From Marilutibacter spongiae (lineage in GTDB: Bacteria > Pseudomonadota > Gammaproteobacteria > Xanthomonadales > Xanthomonadaceae): a DNA stretch of 64,000 nucleotides. The stretch is from positions 107,826 to 171,825 of the forward strand of contig NZ_JACHTF010000009.1 of assembly GCF_014145325.1 (NCBI RefSeq), written 5' to 3'. The position numbers were made by a program, and so were the translations under genes. A model generated the notes under the pieces. That model was not told the DNA's origin. It ran no database searches and saw nothing but the letters and a program-made list of their open reading frames with translations. Below, one piece after another: positions 40,159-50,282 of this stretch (its first letter is position 1; each line of letters opens with the position of its first letter).

Positions 40159-41241
40159 TCAGTCGGCCGGATCGGGCGGCAGGTCGATCGCCGGGCATCC
40201 GCCCGTGTCGGCGACCCCCTGCAGCCAGTCGCCGAGGGGCGTGGCCAGCCAGTCGAAACGCAATCCCGCCGTCATGTGGTTCTCAAAGGGAAGCGTCACC
40301 TGCCGCGCATGGGGGGCGGCATCCGCGATGCGCTGGGTGCTGTCGGCGGGTACGAGCCGGTCCCGGCCGCCGTGGACCAGCAGCATGCACGTCGATGTCG
40401 CCGCTGCGGCCTGGCCGACGTCGATGGATGCGAGGTCGACATCCAGCTTCCGGCCGGCTTCGACGATCGCGTCCGGGAGTTCGTCCATGACATGGCGGGG
40501 GGCGAACCAGGGCAAGGCATCGCCATCGAGCATTTCCCCCGCGAAGCGCTCTATCGCGGTGGCGGCGTTGTCGAACGGTGCGACCGCGACGAGCGCGGTG
40601 GGCTGCCCGGTGCCGGCTTCGTCGGCCTGGGCGGCCATGAAGATCGCGGTGGCGGCGCCGTACGACAACCCGAACAGGTAGACGGGCCCTTCGACCAGGC
40701 CCTCCTGCCGCCAGCCGGGCAAGAGCTGCAGGATGTCGCCTGCTTCGCGCGGCCCGAAACCCGGTGGCGCCTCGTCCGAACGGCCATGGTGGCGCAGGTC
40801 GGGCAGGATGCCGCGATACCCCTGGCGGGCGAGGGCGGTCGCCCACGGCAGCATCATCGCGCCGTCGCTGCCCCAGCCATGCAGGTAAACGATCGTGCCC
40901 CGCGTGGACGGTGGCGGCTCATCCTCCGGTGCCACGGACAGGTTCCAGCGAAGCGAATACGCGTCGACCTCGCGCCGGAATTGCGCATCGACGTTGAAGG
41001 CGACCGCCGGGACCACGAGGTAGTGGATGCGCACGCCTTCCGCCGTCCATGCCTCGCCTTCGTCGATGCCCATGGATGCCAGGGTGGCGCGTCCCGACGG
41101 CGGTATCGGCAGCGCCAGCAGGGGCGAAGGCGTGGCGATCCTGTCGGCCAGGGACATGCATCCACTGGTCGACAGGACGAACGCGCAGGCAGCGCAGGAC
41201 GCGACTCGCCTCAACAGCGGGGCGCGGAAGGCAGGCCTCAC
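40159..41241 (-). CDS. Alpha/beta hydrolase lipoprotein
   Basis: 360 aa from a GTG overlapping the upstream permease stop (GTGA). N-terminal signal with lipobox-like STSGC predicts lipid anchoring. Serine-hydrolase fold: YLHGWGSDG oxyanion region, GLSYGAA nucleophile elbow, Asp in HGGRDRLVP and His in FENHMTAG. Substrate unknown. The overlap places it as last gene of the HlyD-ATPase-permease operon, unusual company for a hydrolase and a hint that the exporter handles an acylated or ester-containing compound. Confidence 0.85.
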   Translation of the reverse strand: MRPAFRAPLLRRVASCAACAFVLSTSGCMSLADRIATPSPLLALPIPPSGRATLASMGIDEGEAWTAEGVRIHYLVVPAVAFNVDAQFRREVDAYSLRWNLSVAPEDEPPPSTRGTIVYLHGWGSDGAMMLPWATALARQGYRGILPDLRHHGRSDEAPPGFGPREAGDILQLLPGWRQEGLVEGPVYLFGLSYGAATAIFMAAQADEAGTGQPTALVAVAPFDNAATAIERFAGEMLDGDALPWFAPRHVMDELPDAIVEAGRKLDVDLASIDVGQAAAATSTCMLLVHGGRDRLVPADSTQRIADAAPHARQVTLPFENHMTAGLRFDWLATPLGDWLQGVADTGGCPAIDLPPDPAD

Positions 41242-42554
41242 GCCGAGCGCAGGGCCTCGGTGACCGGCAGGCGGGCGGCGCGCAGCGATGGGAACAGGCC
41301 GCCGACCAAGCCGATGCCCAGGGCCCACTTCAGTCCGCTCCACAGCAGCTCGGGGGAGACGTTGAACTTGAACATCACCTGGCTGAAGTTGCCGCTCAAG
41401 GTCGACACGCTGTAGTTGTTGAAGATGAGCCACGCAAGCAGGCCGCCCAGCAGGCCGCCCAGCAGCGCCAGCAGCATGGTCTCCAGCATCACCGCGACGA
41501 CGACCGGCAGGCCGCGGAAACCGATCGCGCGCATCGTCGCGATCTCCCGCGCGCGGCCGGCGACGGCGGCGTACATGGTGTTGAGCGCACCGAATACCGC
41601 GCCGATCGCCATGATCGTGCCGATGACCTTGCCGAGGATGTCGATCAGCTTGGTCAGGCCCTCGGACTGCTTGCTGTAGTAGTCCTTGGTGCTGAGCACA
41701 TCGAGCTTGAGCCTCGGGTCGGCCGCCATCGCCGCCTTGAACGCGGTCAGCGCCTTGGCGTTCTCCAGGCGCACCGTCACCGACTGGTAGGAGGTGCGCT
41801 GGTAGGTGGAGGACAGGGTCTGCGCGTCGGCCCACAGCTCCGAATCGTGCGAATCCCCGGATGCGAATCGGCCGACCACCGTCCAGTCCTGATTGGCCAG
41901 TTCGATGGTCTTGCCGACCTCCAGGCCCACGTACTGGGACTGTGCGCCCTGGCCGACGACCAGTTCGCGCTTGCCCGGCTCGAAGCGACGGCCCTCTACG
42001 ATCTTCAGCTGCGGCCGGATCGCCCAGCCCGCGTCGCCGACGCCGCGCAGCTGCGCGTTGGCGTCGGTGCCGTCGGAACGGGTGACCATGTTGACCACCT
42101 GCGACAGCTCGGGCGAGACCAGCGGTCTGCCGTCCGCGTCGAGGGCGATACCGGCGAGGCTGGAGATCAAGGGCACCTGCTCGCGGGCGATGGTCGAGTT
42201 GGTCTCGGCCTGCGAGCCGCCGCGCAGGATGATCGCGGTGTCGTCGCGACCGGTCTGGTTGAGCGTCTTCTGGAAGCCCGCGCCCATCGCCAGCATCGCC
42301 ACCAGCACGCCGACCACGCCGGCGATGCCGACCACGATCACCGACGAGGCGCCCCAGCGGTCGGGCAGGCTGGCGATGCCAATCCGGGTCGCGGCGAGCG
42401 CGAGGCGCCCGCTGCGGGTGAACGACAGCCAGAGCGCCGCCAGCACCGCGAGGGCGAGCACGCCCTGCCAGGGCAGCATTGTCCAGGCCACCAGGCCCAC
42501 GAGCAGGGCGATGATGACGCCGAGGTTGCCCAGCCATTTCTTAATGCGGTTCAT
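41238..42554 (-). CDS. FtsX/MacB-type ABC permease
   Basis: 438 aa. N-terminal spans (LGVIIALLVGLVAWTMLPW...) then a periplasmic MacB_PCD-like domain and a C-terminal FtsX domain with three spans (ILGKVIGTIMAIGAVFGALNTMYAAVAGRAREIATMRAIGF is the conserved cytoplasmic-loop region). Type VII mechanotransmission fold. Pairs with the second permease gene 85 bp upstream, likely forming a heterodimer. Confidence 0.92.
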   Translation of the reverse strand: MNRIKKWLGNLGVIIALLVGLVAWTMLPWQGVLALAVLAALWLSFTRSGRLALAATRIGIASLPDRWGASSVIVVGIAGVVGVLVAMLAMGAGFQKTLNQTGRDDTAIILRGGSQAETNSTIAREQVPLISSLAGIALDADGRPLVSPELSQVVNMVTRSDGTDANAQLRGVGDAGWAIRPQLKIVEGRRFEPGKRELVVGQGAQSQYVGLEVGKTIELANQDWTVVGRFASGDSHDSELWADAQTLSSTYQRTSYQSVTVRLENAKALTAFKAAMAADPRLKLDVLSTKDYYSKQSEGLTKLIDILGKVIGTIMAIGAVFGALNTMYAAVAGRAREIATMRAIGFRGLPVVVAVMLETMLLALLGGLLGGLLAWLIFNNYSVSTLSGNFSQVMFKFNVSPELLWSGLKWALGIGLVGGLFPSLRAARLPVTEALRSA

Positions 42555-42639
42555 GCGTGGATCCTCGAATCAGGTGAGGCCGCGCGATGCCGTGCGCGGT
42601 CGTCGTGGACGGTGCCGGGCTTCGACGCGGCGGACATGC

Positions 42640-43797
42640 TCAGCGCCCCGCCAGTGCATCGACGATGTTCAGGCGCATGGCGCGCAGCGCCGGCAGCAGG
42701 CCCACCAGCAGGCCGAAGGCCGCCATCAGGCCCAGGCCGAGCGCCCAGGTGGCCGCGGGCACGGTCTGCAGCAGGATCATGCCGCCGCTCATGGCGCTGA
42801 GCGCGGGGATCATGACTGCCGCGATCAGCAGGCCGATGGTCCCGCCCAGCACCAGCAACAGCACCGACTCGGCGAGCACCAGCAACAGCACGCTGCGGTC
42901 GGTGAAGCCGATGGTCTTGAGCACCGCGAGCTCGGGGATGCGCTCGCGCACGGCCTGCGCCATGGTGTTGCCGGTCAGCAGCAGCAGGGTGAAGAAGACC
43001 GCGCCCATGATCGCGCTGACGATCAGGCCGATGTCGGCGAACTGCTTGACGAAGGCCTGGTTGAACGCCTGCTCGGTCTGGGTCTTGGTCTCGTGGTCGG
43101 AGTTCTCGCTGATCTTGTCGATCGCCTGCGCCACCTGGTCGGCCCGGTCGGGGTCGTCGAGCTGCACCATCCACCAGCCGGCGCGGTCCTTGACGTAATC
43201 GTTGGCCTCGTTGAAGTAGTCCCAGCGGAAATACAGTGCGCTTTCCTCGCCCTTGCGCTTGGAGTCCTTCAGGCGGTAGATGCCGACGAGCTTGAACTCC
43301 CAGTTGTTGCTGCCCTGGGTGGGGAAGATCGTGGCTTGCAGCGGGATGATGTCGCCGATCTTCCAGCCGTATTTCTCGGCCAGGGCCGCGCCGACCACCG
43401 CGCCGTTGCGCGTGGTCTCGAAGGCCTTGAGCTGCGCCGGGCTGATCTCGTACTCGGGATAGATGTCGAAAAAGCCCGGGCCCACCGACATGTTCGGGAA
43501 GAAGTTGCGCTGGTCCTGGTAGATGCCGCCGAACCAGGCCGCGTGCACCGCCTTGCGCACGCCAGGCACGGCCTTGATCTGCGGTTCCAGGCGCATCGGC
43601 AGCATCTGGGTGATCGACAGGCGCGAGGCGACCACCAGGCGGTCGTAGCCGGCGACGTTGCTGCCCGCGTTGAAGGCGGCGCGGACCGAGTCGAGCATGC
43701 CGAACAGCATGAACGCGACGATCACCGACAGCAGCGTGAGCACGGTGCGGGTCTTGCTGCGGAACAGCGCGGCCCAAATCAGGTGCAGGTATTTCAT
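42640..43797 (-). CDS. FtsX/MacB-type ABC permease
   Basis: 385 aa. One N-terminal span (TRTVLTLLSVIVAFMLFGML), a large periplasmic domain and three C-terminal spans with the FtsX motif VRERIPELAVLKTIGFTDR. Second permease of the operon; the ATPase gene lies 78 bp upstream. Confidence 0.92.
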   Translation of the reverse strand: MKYLHLIWAALFRSKTRTVLTLLSVIVAFMLFGMLDSVRAAFNAGSNVAGYDRLVVASRLSITQMLPMRLEPQIKAVPGVRKAVHAAWFGGIYQDQRNFFPNMSVGPGFFDIYPEYEISPAQLKAFETTRNGAVVGAALAEKYGWKIGDIIPLQATIFPTQGSNNWEFKLVGIYRLKDSKRKGEESALYFRWDYFNEANDYVKDRAGWWMVQLDDPDRADQVAQAIDKISENSDHETKTQTEQAFNQAFVKQFADIGLIVSAIMGAVFFTLLLLTGNTMAQAVRERIPELAVLKTIGFTDRSVLLLVLAESVLLLVLGGTIGLLIAAVMIPALSAMSGGMILLQTVPAATWALGLGLMAAFGLLVGLLPALRAMRLNIVDALAGR

Positions 43798-43875
43798 GTT
43801 CCCAATCCTCTTCCGGTCGTCGCCGCAGGCACCGGTGGCGCGTCAGCGGCGTCGACGCATCGTGGTGTCCCGGGC

Positions 43876-44568
<693 letters not shown>

Positions 44569-44701
44569 GGCGTTTGCCTCGTTGCCGTCGGGGCGACGTC
44601 CCCGGCGCATGGTGTCGGATCGAACCGGGTCCGTCGCCCCGGCCTGTCTTGCGCGCCGCGCGGTGGACTGGCGGCGGCTGTTGCTGTCGACGAACGAAGG
44701 G

Positions 44702-45952
44702 TCAGGAATTCGACCCGTCGTCCTCCTTTACTTCCACCGCGTCGCCGTTGGCGAGTTCCGCCGGCGGCGACAGCACCACGACGTCGCCCCCGGCCAGGCC
44801 GTCGGTGACCTCCAGGTCCTCGCCCAGCGTGCGCCCCACGCGCACCGTGCGCGCGGCGACCTTGCCGTCGACGACGACGAAGGCGAGCTGGGCGTCGTCG
44901 CGTTCCACCACCGCGCTGGCGGGCACCAGCACGCCGGGCGGCGGCGCGTCGGCCTGCTCGGGCGCGGCCTGTTCCAGGAAGCTCACGCGCACGCCCATGT
45001 CCGGGACGATGCGCGGGTCCTTCTCCTTGAAGCCGATGCGGACCTTCACCGTCGCCTTGCCGCGGTCGGCGGCCGGGATGATGGCGATCACCTCGGCGGG
45101 GATCTTCCAGTCCGGGTAGGCGTTGAGCGTGGCCTCGACCGGCATCCTGGGCTTGACCCGGCCGATGAAGGCTTCGCCGACGTCGACTTCGACCTCGAGC
45201 GAATCCATGTCGACGATGGTGCCGATGCCGGTGCGGGTGTAGCCGCCACCGGCCGACAGCGGCGAGATGATCTCGCCCGGCTGCGCGGCCTTGGCGATCA
45301 CCACGCCCGCGAACGGCGCGCGCACGATGGTGTTGTCCACGCCGATCTCGGCGATGTCGAGCTGGTCGGCGGCGACCGCGGCGGTGCGCTGCGCCGTCAC
45401 CAGCTGCGCGCGCAGGGCGTCGCGCTGGGCGATCGCCTGGTCGTACTGCGACTTGGACACCAGCTGCTGCCGGGCCAGGGTGGCCAGCCGGGTGGCGTTG
45501 GACTCGGCCTCCTTGAGCTGGGCCTGGATGCTGCTCGCCTGGCTGTGCGCCGCGGCGAGCTGCGCCTGCGCCAGCGATTGCTGCGCATTGGCGTCGACCG
45601 GGTCGAGGGTGGCCATGACATCGCCGGCCTCGACCGACTGCCCTTCCTCGATCAGCACTTCGCGCACGCGGCCGGTGATCTTGGCCGAGACGGTCGCGAT
45701 CCGGCGCGCGACCACATAGCCGGTTGCGTCCAGTACCGATGCGCTGCCGTTCCCGGCGCCGCCGATCGCGACCGCGGTGGCGGTGCGCACTTCGGTCGAG
45801 CCGCCGCGACCCAGCAGCAGCCAGCCCAGGATGCCGAGCGCCAGCACGACCGCGACCGCGATGGCCGCGAACAAGGGCCCGCGCCCGGTCGGCGGCGGCG
45901 ACGCGTTGCGGTCGATACGGAGTTCTTTCAGCAGGTCGGCGGAAGTGCTCAT
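44702..45952 (-). CDS. HlyD/MacA-type periplasmic adaptor
   Basis: 416 aa. One N-terminal membrane span (PLFAAIAVAVVLALGILGWLLL), lipoyl half-domains (VSAKITGRVREVLIEEGQSVEAGDVMATLD and VRAPFAGVVIAKAAQPGEIISPL), a coiled-coil hairpin (about 135-195) and beta-barrel/MP domains. Connects the inner-membrane transporter to a TolC-like channel, which is not encoded here. First gene of the operon; the shared palindrome TGACAGCTGTCA lies about 120 bp upstream. Confidence 0.93.
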   Translation of the reverse strand: MSTSADLLKELRIDRNASPPPTGRGPLFAAIAVAVVLALGILGWLLLGRGGSTEVRTATAVAIGGAGNGSASVLDATGYVVARRIATVSAKITGRVREVLIEEGQSVEAGDVMATLDPVDANAQQSLAQAQLAAAHSQASSIQAQLKEAESNATRLATLARQQLVSKSQYDQAIAQRDALRAQLVTAQRTAAVAADQLDIAEIGVDNTIVRAPFAGVVIAKAAQPGEIISPLSAGGGYTRTGIGTIVDMDSLEVEVDVGEAFIGRVKPRMPVEATLNAYPDWKIPAEVIAIIPAADRGKATVKVRIGFKEKDPRIVPDMGVRVSFLEQAAPEQADAPPPGVLVPASAVVERDDAQLAFVVVDGKVAARTVRVGRTLGEDLEVTDGLAGGDVVVLSPPAELANGDAVEVKEDDGSNS

Positions 45953-46073
45953 CGAGTGTCCAGACGGAAGGAAGGGGTGGATGTGACCGGCACGCGGGCA
46001 GGCAGCCCGGCGGCGACACCGGCATCCCCTCGAGGGTGGCGCCAGCATCGCCGCCACGTCGCGTCGCGCCAAG

Positions 46074-46085
46074 TGACAGCTGTCA
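46074..46085. promoter_or_regulatory. Palindromic operator copy 1
   Basis: TGACAGCTGTCA, perfect 12-bp palindrome, continued by TGCGC on the plus strand. It lies upstream of the minus-strand HlyD-ABC operon, and the identical 17-bp core recurs at 47203. Confidence 0.6.
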
Positions 46086-46129
46086 TGCGCTTGCCGTGTC
46101 GAAGCTCAGGGTAGCGCGAGGCAGCGCCT

Positions 46130-47101
46130 TCATCGCAGCGGCCCCCATTCGCGTCCGGGCAGGGCATTGCGGAAGGCCTCGATGGCGCCGCGGTCCTGCA
46201 GGGTGACGAAGACGGTGCGTCCATCGACGCCACCGAAGGCGACATTGGTCGGCTTGCGTCCGCGCAGCGCGACCTCGCGCAGCAGGCGGCCGTCGGGCGA
46301 CACCACCGCCACCGTCCCGGCGTCGTAACGGGCGATGTAGAGGTTGCCTTCGACGTCGGAGCGCATGCCGTCCAGGCCATGGTCGGGAAAGGCCAGCAGC
46401 AGCCGCTTTCCAGAGACGCCGCCGTCGGCCTCGATGTCGTATGCCCAGACCTTCCGCTGCACGCTCTAGTTGACATAGAGCCGGCGCCCGTCCGGGCTGA
46501 CTTCGATGCCGTTGGTCGTGCCCATGCCCGACTCCAGCCGGCGCACGCTGCCGTCGGTCCGGACCTGCCACAGCTGGCCGCTGCCGCTGGCCCAGTCAGG
46601 GTCGCTGGCATAGAGCGTGCCGTCCGGCGCGCGGGCGATGTCGTTGGGCTGGTGCGCGCCGGGCAGCGCGGCGTAGGTCGTCATGTCGCCTCCATCGGGC
46701 GACAGGCGCAGGACCTGGTGGCCGGCATAGTCGGCCACCAGCAGGTGGCCGTCGTCATCGAAGCGGATGCCGTTGCCGATGCTGCCCGTGGGCAGCGTGG
46801 CGAACAGGGAGGCGCGACCGCGTCCATCGGCGTCGACGACCACGCGTCCGACGGTGCCGTCGCGACCGAAGCCGACGGCGTGGAGCGCACCGTCGGGTCC
46901 TACCGCGGGGCCTTCGACGCCTGCGGTGAACACGCCATCCCCGACCACGTCCCAGGCCTGGTAGAGCCCGGTGCCGGTGGGCGAGTGGGGGGCATGGCTG
47001 CAGGCCGCGGCGAGCGCGGCGGCCAGGCCGCAGGCGAGCAGCGGCAGCAAGGGCCTCGGGGCAGGGTGCGCGATCCGGGCGCGCGCCGGGCGGAACTTCA
47101 T
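46130..47101 (-). pseudogene. SMP-30/gluconolactonase-like lipoprotein, amber-interrupted
   Basis: The frame runs 323 codons except for one TAG at 46466-46468. Lipobox LAAAC; repeated beta-propeller motifs (GNGIRFDDDGHLLVADYAGHQV; NDIARAPDGTLYASD; TNGIEVSPDGRRLYVN before the stop, SVQRKVWAYD after it). Homologues usually have Glu or similar where the stop lies, so a single GAG to TAG change would explain it. The downstream part still has normal codon usage, indicating recent loss, sequencing error or suppression. Intact relatives are lactonases/SGL-fold proteins. It lies between two ABC operons. Confidence 0.8.
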
Positions 47102-47202
47102 GTCGAATCCTGTCGTGAAGTCGTCCACCGATTGTGAAGCCTCCGCCCGCCGCGGCCAAGCCGCGACGGCGATGCTGCTGACACCCGGTGCCGGCGGCGA
47201 CC

Positions 47203-47214
47203 TGACAGCTGTCA
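47203..47214. promoter_or_regulatory. Palindromic operator copy 2
   Basis: TGACAGCTGTCA followed by TGCGC, identical to the site at 46074. It sits in the divergent gap between the SMP-30-like gene and the ABC-2 operon. A -10-like TATCGT at 47262-47267 with no good -35 puts the palindrome centre near -65, a class I activator position. Confidence 0.6.
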
Positions 47215-47296
47215 TGCGCAGCACATGGCAGCCGCCACTGCCCCCCGTGTCGCGGCCTGCCTATCGTGGCCGCAGTCCCACTGGAAGGCACCGAGC

Positions 47297-48217
47297 ATGA
47301 GCATGACCGATCCTCCCGCCGCGCGGCTTTCGGCCGCGGTGAAGCAATACGGAGCGCTGCGCGCCCTCGACGGCATCGACCTCTCCTTGCGGCGCGGCCG
47401 CCTGACCGCCCTGCTGGGTCCCAACGGTGCCGGCAAGACCACGGCGATCGGCCTGTTGCTGGGCCTGCAAACCGCCGACGCGGGCAGCGTCGAGGTGTTC
47501 GGGCAATCGCCGCGGCTGCTCGCGACGCGACGGCGGGTCGGCGTGATGCTGCAGAGCGCGGGCATCCAGGAAGTCCTCAAGGTGCGCGAGCTGCTGGCGC
47601 TGACGCGCAGCTACTATCCGGATCCGCGCAGCGTCGCCGACTGCATCGCGATGGCCGGGCTGGGAGAGTTGATGGAGCGCCGCTACGGCCAGCTCTCGGG
47701 CGGTCAGCAGCGGCGCGTGCAGTTCGCGCTGGCGATCTGCGGCCGGCCGGAGCTGCTGTTCCTGGACGAGCCCACCACCGGTCTCGACATCGAGGCCCGC
47801 CAGGGCATGTGGAAAGCCATCCGCGGCCTGCTGGGCACCGGCTGCGCGATCCTGCTGACCACGCACTACCTCGAGGAAGCCGAGGCGCTGGCCGACCATG
47901 TCGCGGTGATCGACCGCGGCCGGCTGATCGCCGAAGGCAGCGTGCAGGACATGCGTGCCCGCGTCGCGCAACGGCGGATCCGTTGCCTGTCGGCGCTGTC
48001 GGCGGCGGGCGTGCGTCAGTGGCCCGGCGTCAGCCACGCCGCGCGCAACGAGGCCTGGCTGGAGATCGTGGCCGAACACGCCGAACCGGTTGTCCGCCGC
48101 CTCCTGGAGGAGGATGCCGCGCTGTCGGAACTGGAAGTGCAGCGTGCCGGACTGGCCGATGCCTTCCTCGCCATCACCGCGGGCGACGATGCCCGCCCCG
48201 TCCCGGAGGCCGCATGA
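47297..48217 (+). CDS. ABC-2 exporter ATPase
   Basis: 306 aa. Walker A GPNGAGKT, signature LSGGQQRR, Walker B LLFLDEPTTGLD, switch His in LLTTHYLEEAEALA; the C-terminal 80 residues form the extra domain of DrrA/CcmA-type drug-export ATPases. GGAAGG precedes the ATG by 8 nt; a longer in-frame start was discarded. The stop overlaps the permease gene (ATGA). Confidence 0.94.
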   Translation: MSMTDPPAARLSAAVKQYGALRALDGIDLSLRRGRLTALLGPNGAGKTTAIGLLLGLQTADAGSVEVFGQSPRLLATRRRVGVMLQSAGIQEVLKVRELLALTRSYYPDPRSVADCIAMAGLGELMERRYGQLSGGQQRRVQFALAICGRPELLFLDEPTTGLDIEARQGMWKAIRGLLGTGCAILLTTHYLEEAEALADHVAVIDRGRLIAEGSVQDMRARVAQRRIRCLSALSAAGVRQWPGVSHAARNEAWLEIVAEHAEPVVRRLLEEDAALSELEVQRAGLADAFLAITAGDDARPVPEAA

Positions 48218-48999
48218 TGGACAGCCTGTCGCACACCCTCGTCCCCAGCCGATCCTCGCGTTTCCGGCCCTGGCGCCTGGAGGCACGCTGCGAGCTGTTG
48301 CGCGTCCTGCGCACGCCGTCGTTCGCCCTGCCCACGCTGCTGTTCCCGCCGCTGTTCTACCTGCTGTTCGGCGTGGTCCTGGCGGCGAAGGGCGGTAGCC
48401 GGCCGGAGGTCGCGGCCTACCTGCTGGCCACCTACGGCGTGTTCGGCGTGATGGGCGTGGGCCTGTTCGGTTTCGGCGTCAACGTCGCCGTGGACCGGCA
48501 GCGCGGCCTGCTGACGCTCAAGCGCGCGCTGCCGATGCCGCCGGGCGCGTATGTCGGCGCGAAGATGGTCTCCGCCGCAGTGTTCGCCACGGTCTGCTCG
48601 CTGTCGCTGGCCCTGCTCGCCGCCACTGTCGGCGGCGTGCAGCTGCAGGCCTGGCAGTGGCTGTCGCTGGTGGGCATCAACGTGCTCGGCGTGCTGCCCT
48701 TCTGCGCGATCGGGCTGTGGATCGGCAGCCGTGTCGGCGGCGACGGGGCGCCGGCGGTGGTGAACATCGTGTACCTGCCGATGGCGTTCCTCTCGGGCCT
48801 GTGGATGCCCTTGTCGATGCTGCCCGACCTCGTCGCGCGGATGGCGCCGGCATGGCCGTCGTATCATCTGTCGCAGGTCGCGCTGCGCGTGCTCGGGCAG
48901 GGCGAAGGCAAACCCGTCGCGATGCACGTCGGCGTGCTGCTGGCCTTCACCGCGGTCTTCGCGCTGCTCGCGCTGCGGCGCCTGGCGCGCGAGGCGTGA
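48214..48999 (+). CDS. ABC-2 type permease
   Basis: 261 aa with six predicted spans; FALPTLLFPPLFYLLFGVVLA at the N-terminus and the conserved ABC-2 segment PMAFLSGLWMPLSMLPDLVARMAPAWPSYHLSQVALRVL. Forms a half-size-dimer exporter with the preceding ATPase, in the architecture of B. subtilis DesKR-linked and LnrLMN-like transporters for lipids or membrane-active peptides. Substrate unknown. Confidence 0.93.
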   Translation: MMDSLSHTLVPSRSSRFRPWRLEARCELLRVLRTPSFALPTLLFPPLFYLLFGVVLAAKGGSRPEVAAYLLATYGVFGVMGVGLFGFGVNVAVDRQRGLLTLKRALPMPPGAYVGAKMVSAAVFATVCSLSLALLAATVGGVQLQAWQWLSLVGINVLGVLPFCAIGLWIGSRVGGDGAPAVVNIVYLPMAFLSGLWMPLSMLPDLVARMAPAWPSYHLSQVALRVLGQGEGKPVAMHVGVLLAFTAVFALLALRRLAREA

Positions 49000-49025
49000 G
49001 CGGGGCGGCGGCGCCGGGGACGGAC

Positions 49026-50237
49026 ATGGAGACGAGGATGGCTCGGTGGCAATCCAATCGAATGATGCAGGCCCTGCTGCGCGCGCGCCGTGCGCTGCTG
49101 ACCGACCATTTCGACCTGGGCTGGATGCCGATCTACAGCCTGGGCTACCTGCTGTTCCTGTTCCTGCCGGTGGTGTTCGGCTTCCGCGCGAGCATCTGGA
49201 TCCCCGACGGCGGCCGCGATGGCCTGCTCTGGCCGACCCTGCTGAGCATCGCGCTGTTCCTGCCGCTTTACTTCGCCACCTACCGCACCTCCGGCGGCTG
49301 GCGCATCGCGTGCACGCTCGCGATCGCCCTGCTCGGCTTCGGCCTGATGCCGGCCAACGGCTTTTCCAATACCTACCTGATCTATGCCTGCTCGTTCAGC
49401 GCGGCCTGGCAGACCGGCATGCCGGCCAAGCTGCTGGCGATCGTCGCCATGCTGGCGCTCTACGGCCTCGAGCTGCACCTGCTGCGCTATCCGATGTTCA
49501 TCCTCGGGATCACCGCCGTGGTCGGCCTGTCGGTGTTCTTCGGCAATCACTTCTACTACCGCGACAAGCACAAGCAGGCCGCGCTGCGCCTGAGCCACGA
49601 GGAGGTCAAGCGCCTGGCCGCCACCGCCGAGCGCGAGCGCATCGGCCGCGACCTGCACGACCTGCTGGGGCATACGCTGTCGCTGATTGCGCTCAAGTCC
49701 GATCTCGCCGGGCGCCTGCTCGAGCGCGATCCGGCGGCCGCGCGCCACGAGGTCGACGAGGTCAGTCGCGTTGCGCGCGAGGCGCTTTCGCAGGTCCGTC
49801 GCGCGGTGACCGGGATCCGGTCGGCCGGCATCGCGGCGGAGCTGGCGTCCGCCCGACTGCTGCTGGAAACCGACGGCATCACCCTGCGCCATCACGCCGA
49901 CCTGCCACCGTTGCCGGCGGCGCACGAGGTCGCGCTCGCGATGTGCCTGCGCGAGGCGGTCACCAACCTGCAGCGGCACGCACGGGCCACCCAGGCCCAG
50001 GTGTTGCTGGAAGCGGACGGCACCGACGTGCGCCTGTCGGTGAGCGACAATGGGCGTGGCGGCGACATCGTCCCCGGCAATGGCCTGGGCGGCATGCGCG
50101 AACGGCTCGAGGCGCTGGGTGGCGAACTGCGCGTGGAGGGTCGTCGCGGCCAGGGCACGCGCGTGGACGTGCGGCTGCCGCTGCCCCCCGACGCCGGTCC
50201 GCCCGCCGACGGACAGGAAGGGACCCTCCTGCCATGA
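49026..50237 (+). CDS. DesK-like sensor histidine kinase
   Basis: 403 aa. Five membrane spans in the first 175 residues with very short loops, a short coiled segment, HisKA_3 with phospho-acceptor His211 (RIGRDLHDLLGH) and an HATPase domain (CLREAVTNLQRHA, SDNGRGG, GLGGMRERLEALGG). The sensor lies in the membrane, as in DesK, which senses bilayer thickness and fluidity. ATG at 49038 is an alternative. Partner regulator gene follows 45 bp on. Confidence 0.93.
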   Translation: METRMARWQSNRMMQALLRARRALLTDHFDLGWMPIYSLGYLLFLFLPVVFGFRASIWIPDGGRDGLLWPTLLSIALFLPLYFATYRTSGGWRIACTLAIALLGFGLMPANGFSNTYLIYACSFSAAWQTGMPAKLLAIVAMLALYGLELHLLRYPMFILGITAVVGLSVFFGNHFYYRDKHKQAALRLSHEEVKRLAATAERERIGRDLHDLLGHTLSLIALKSDLAGRLLERDPAAARHEVDEVSRVAREALSQVRRAVTGIRSAGIAAELASARLLLETDGITLRHHADLPPLPAAHEVALAMCLREAVTNLQRHARATQAQVLLEADGTDVRLSVSDNGRGGDIVPGNGLGGMRERLEALGGELRVEGRRGQGTRVDVRLPLPPDAGPPADGQEGTLLP

Positions 50238-50282
50238 CCCGATACGACAGGCGATCACGCCGATGAACGAAGGAGCCGGCCC

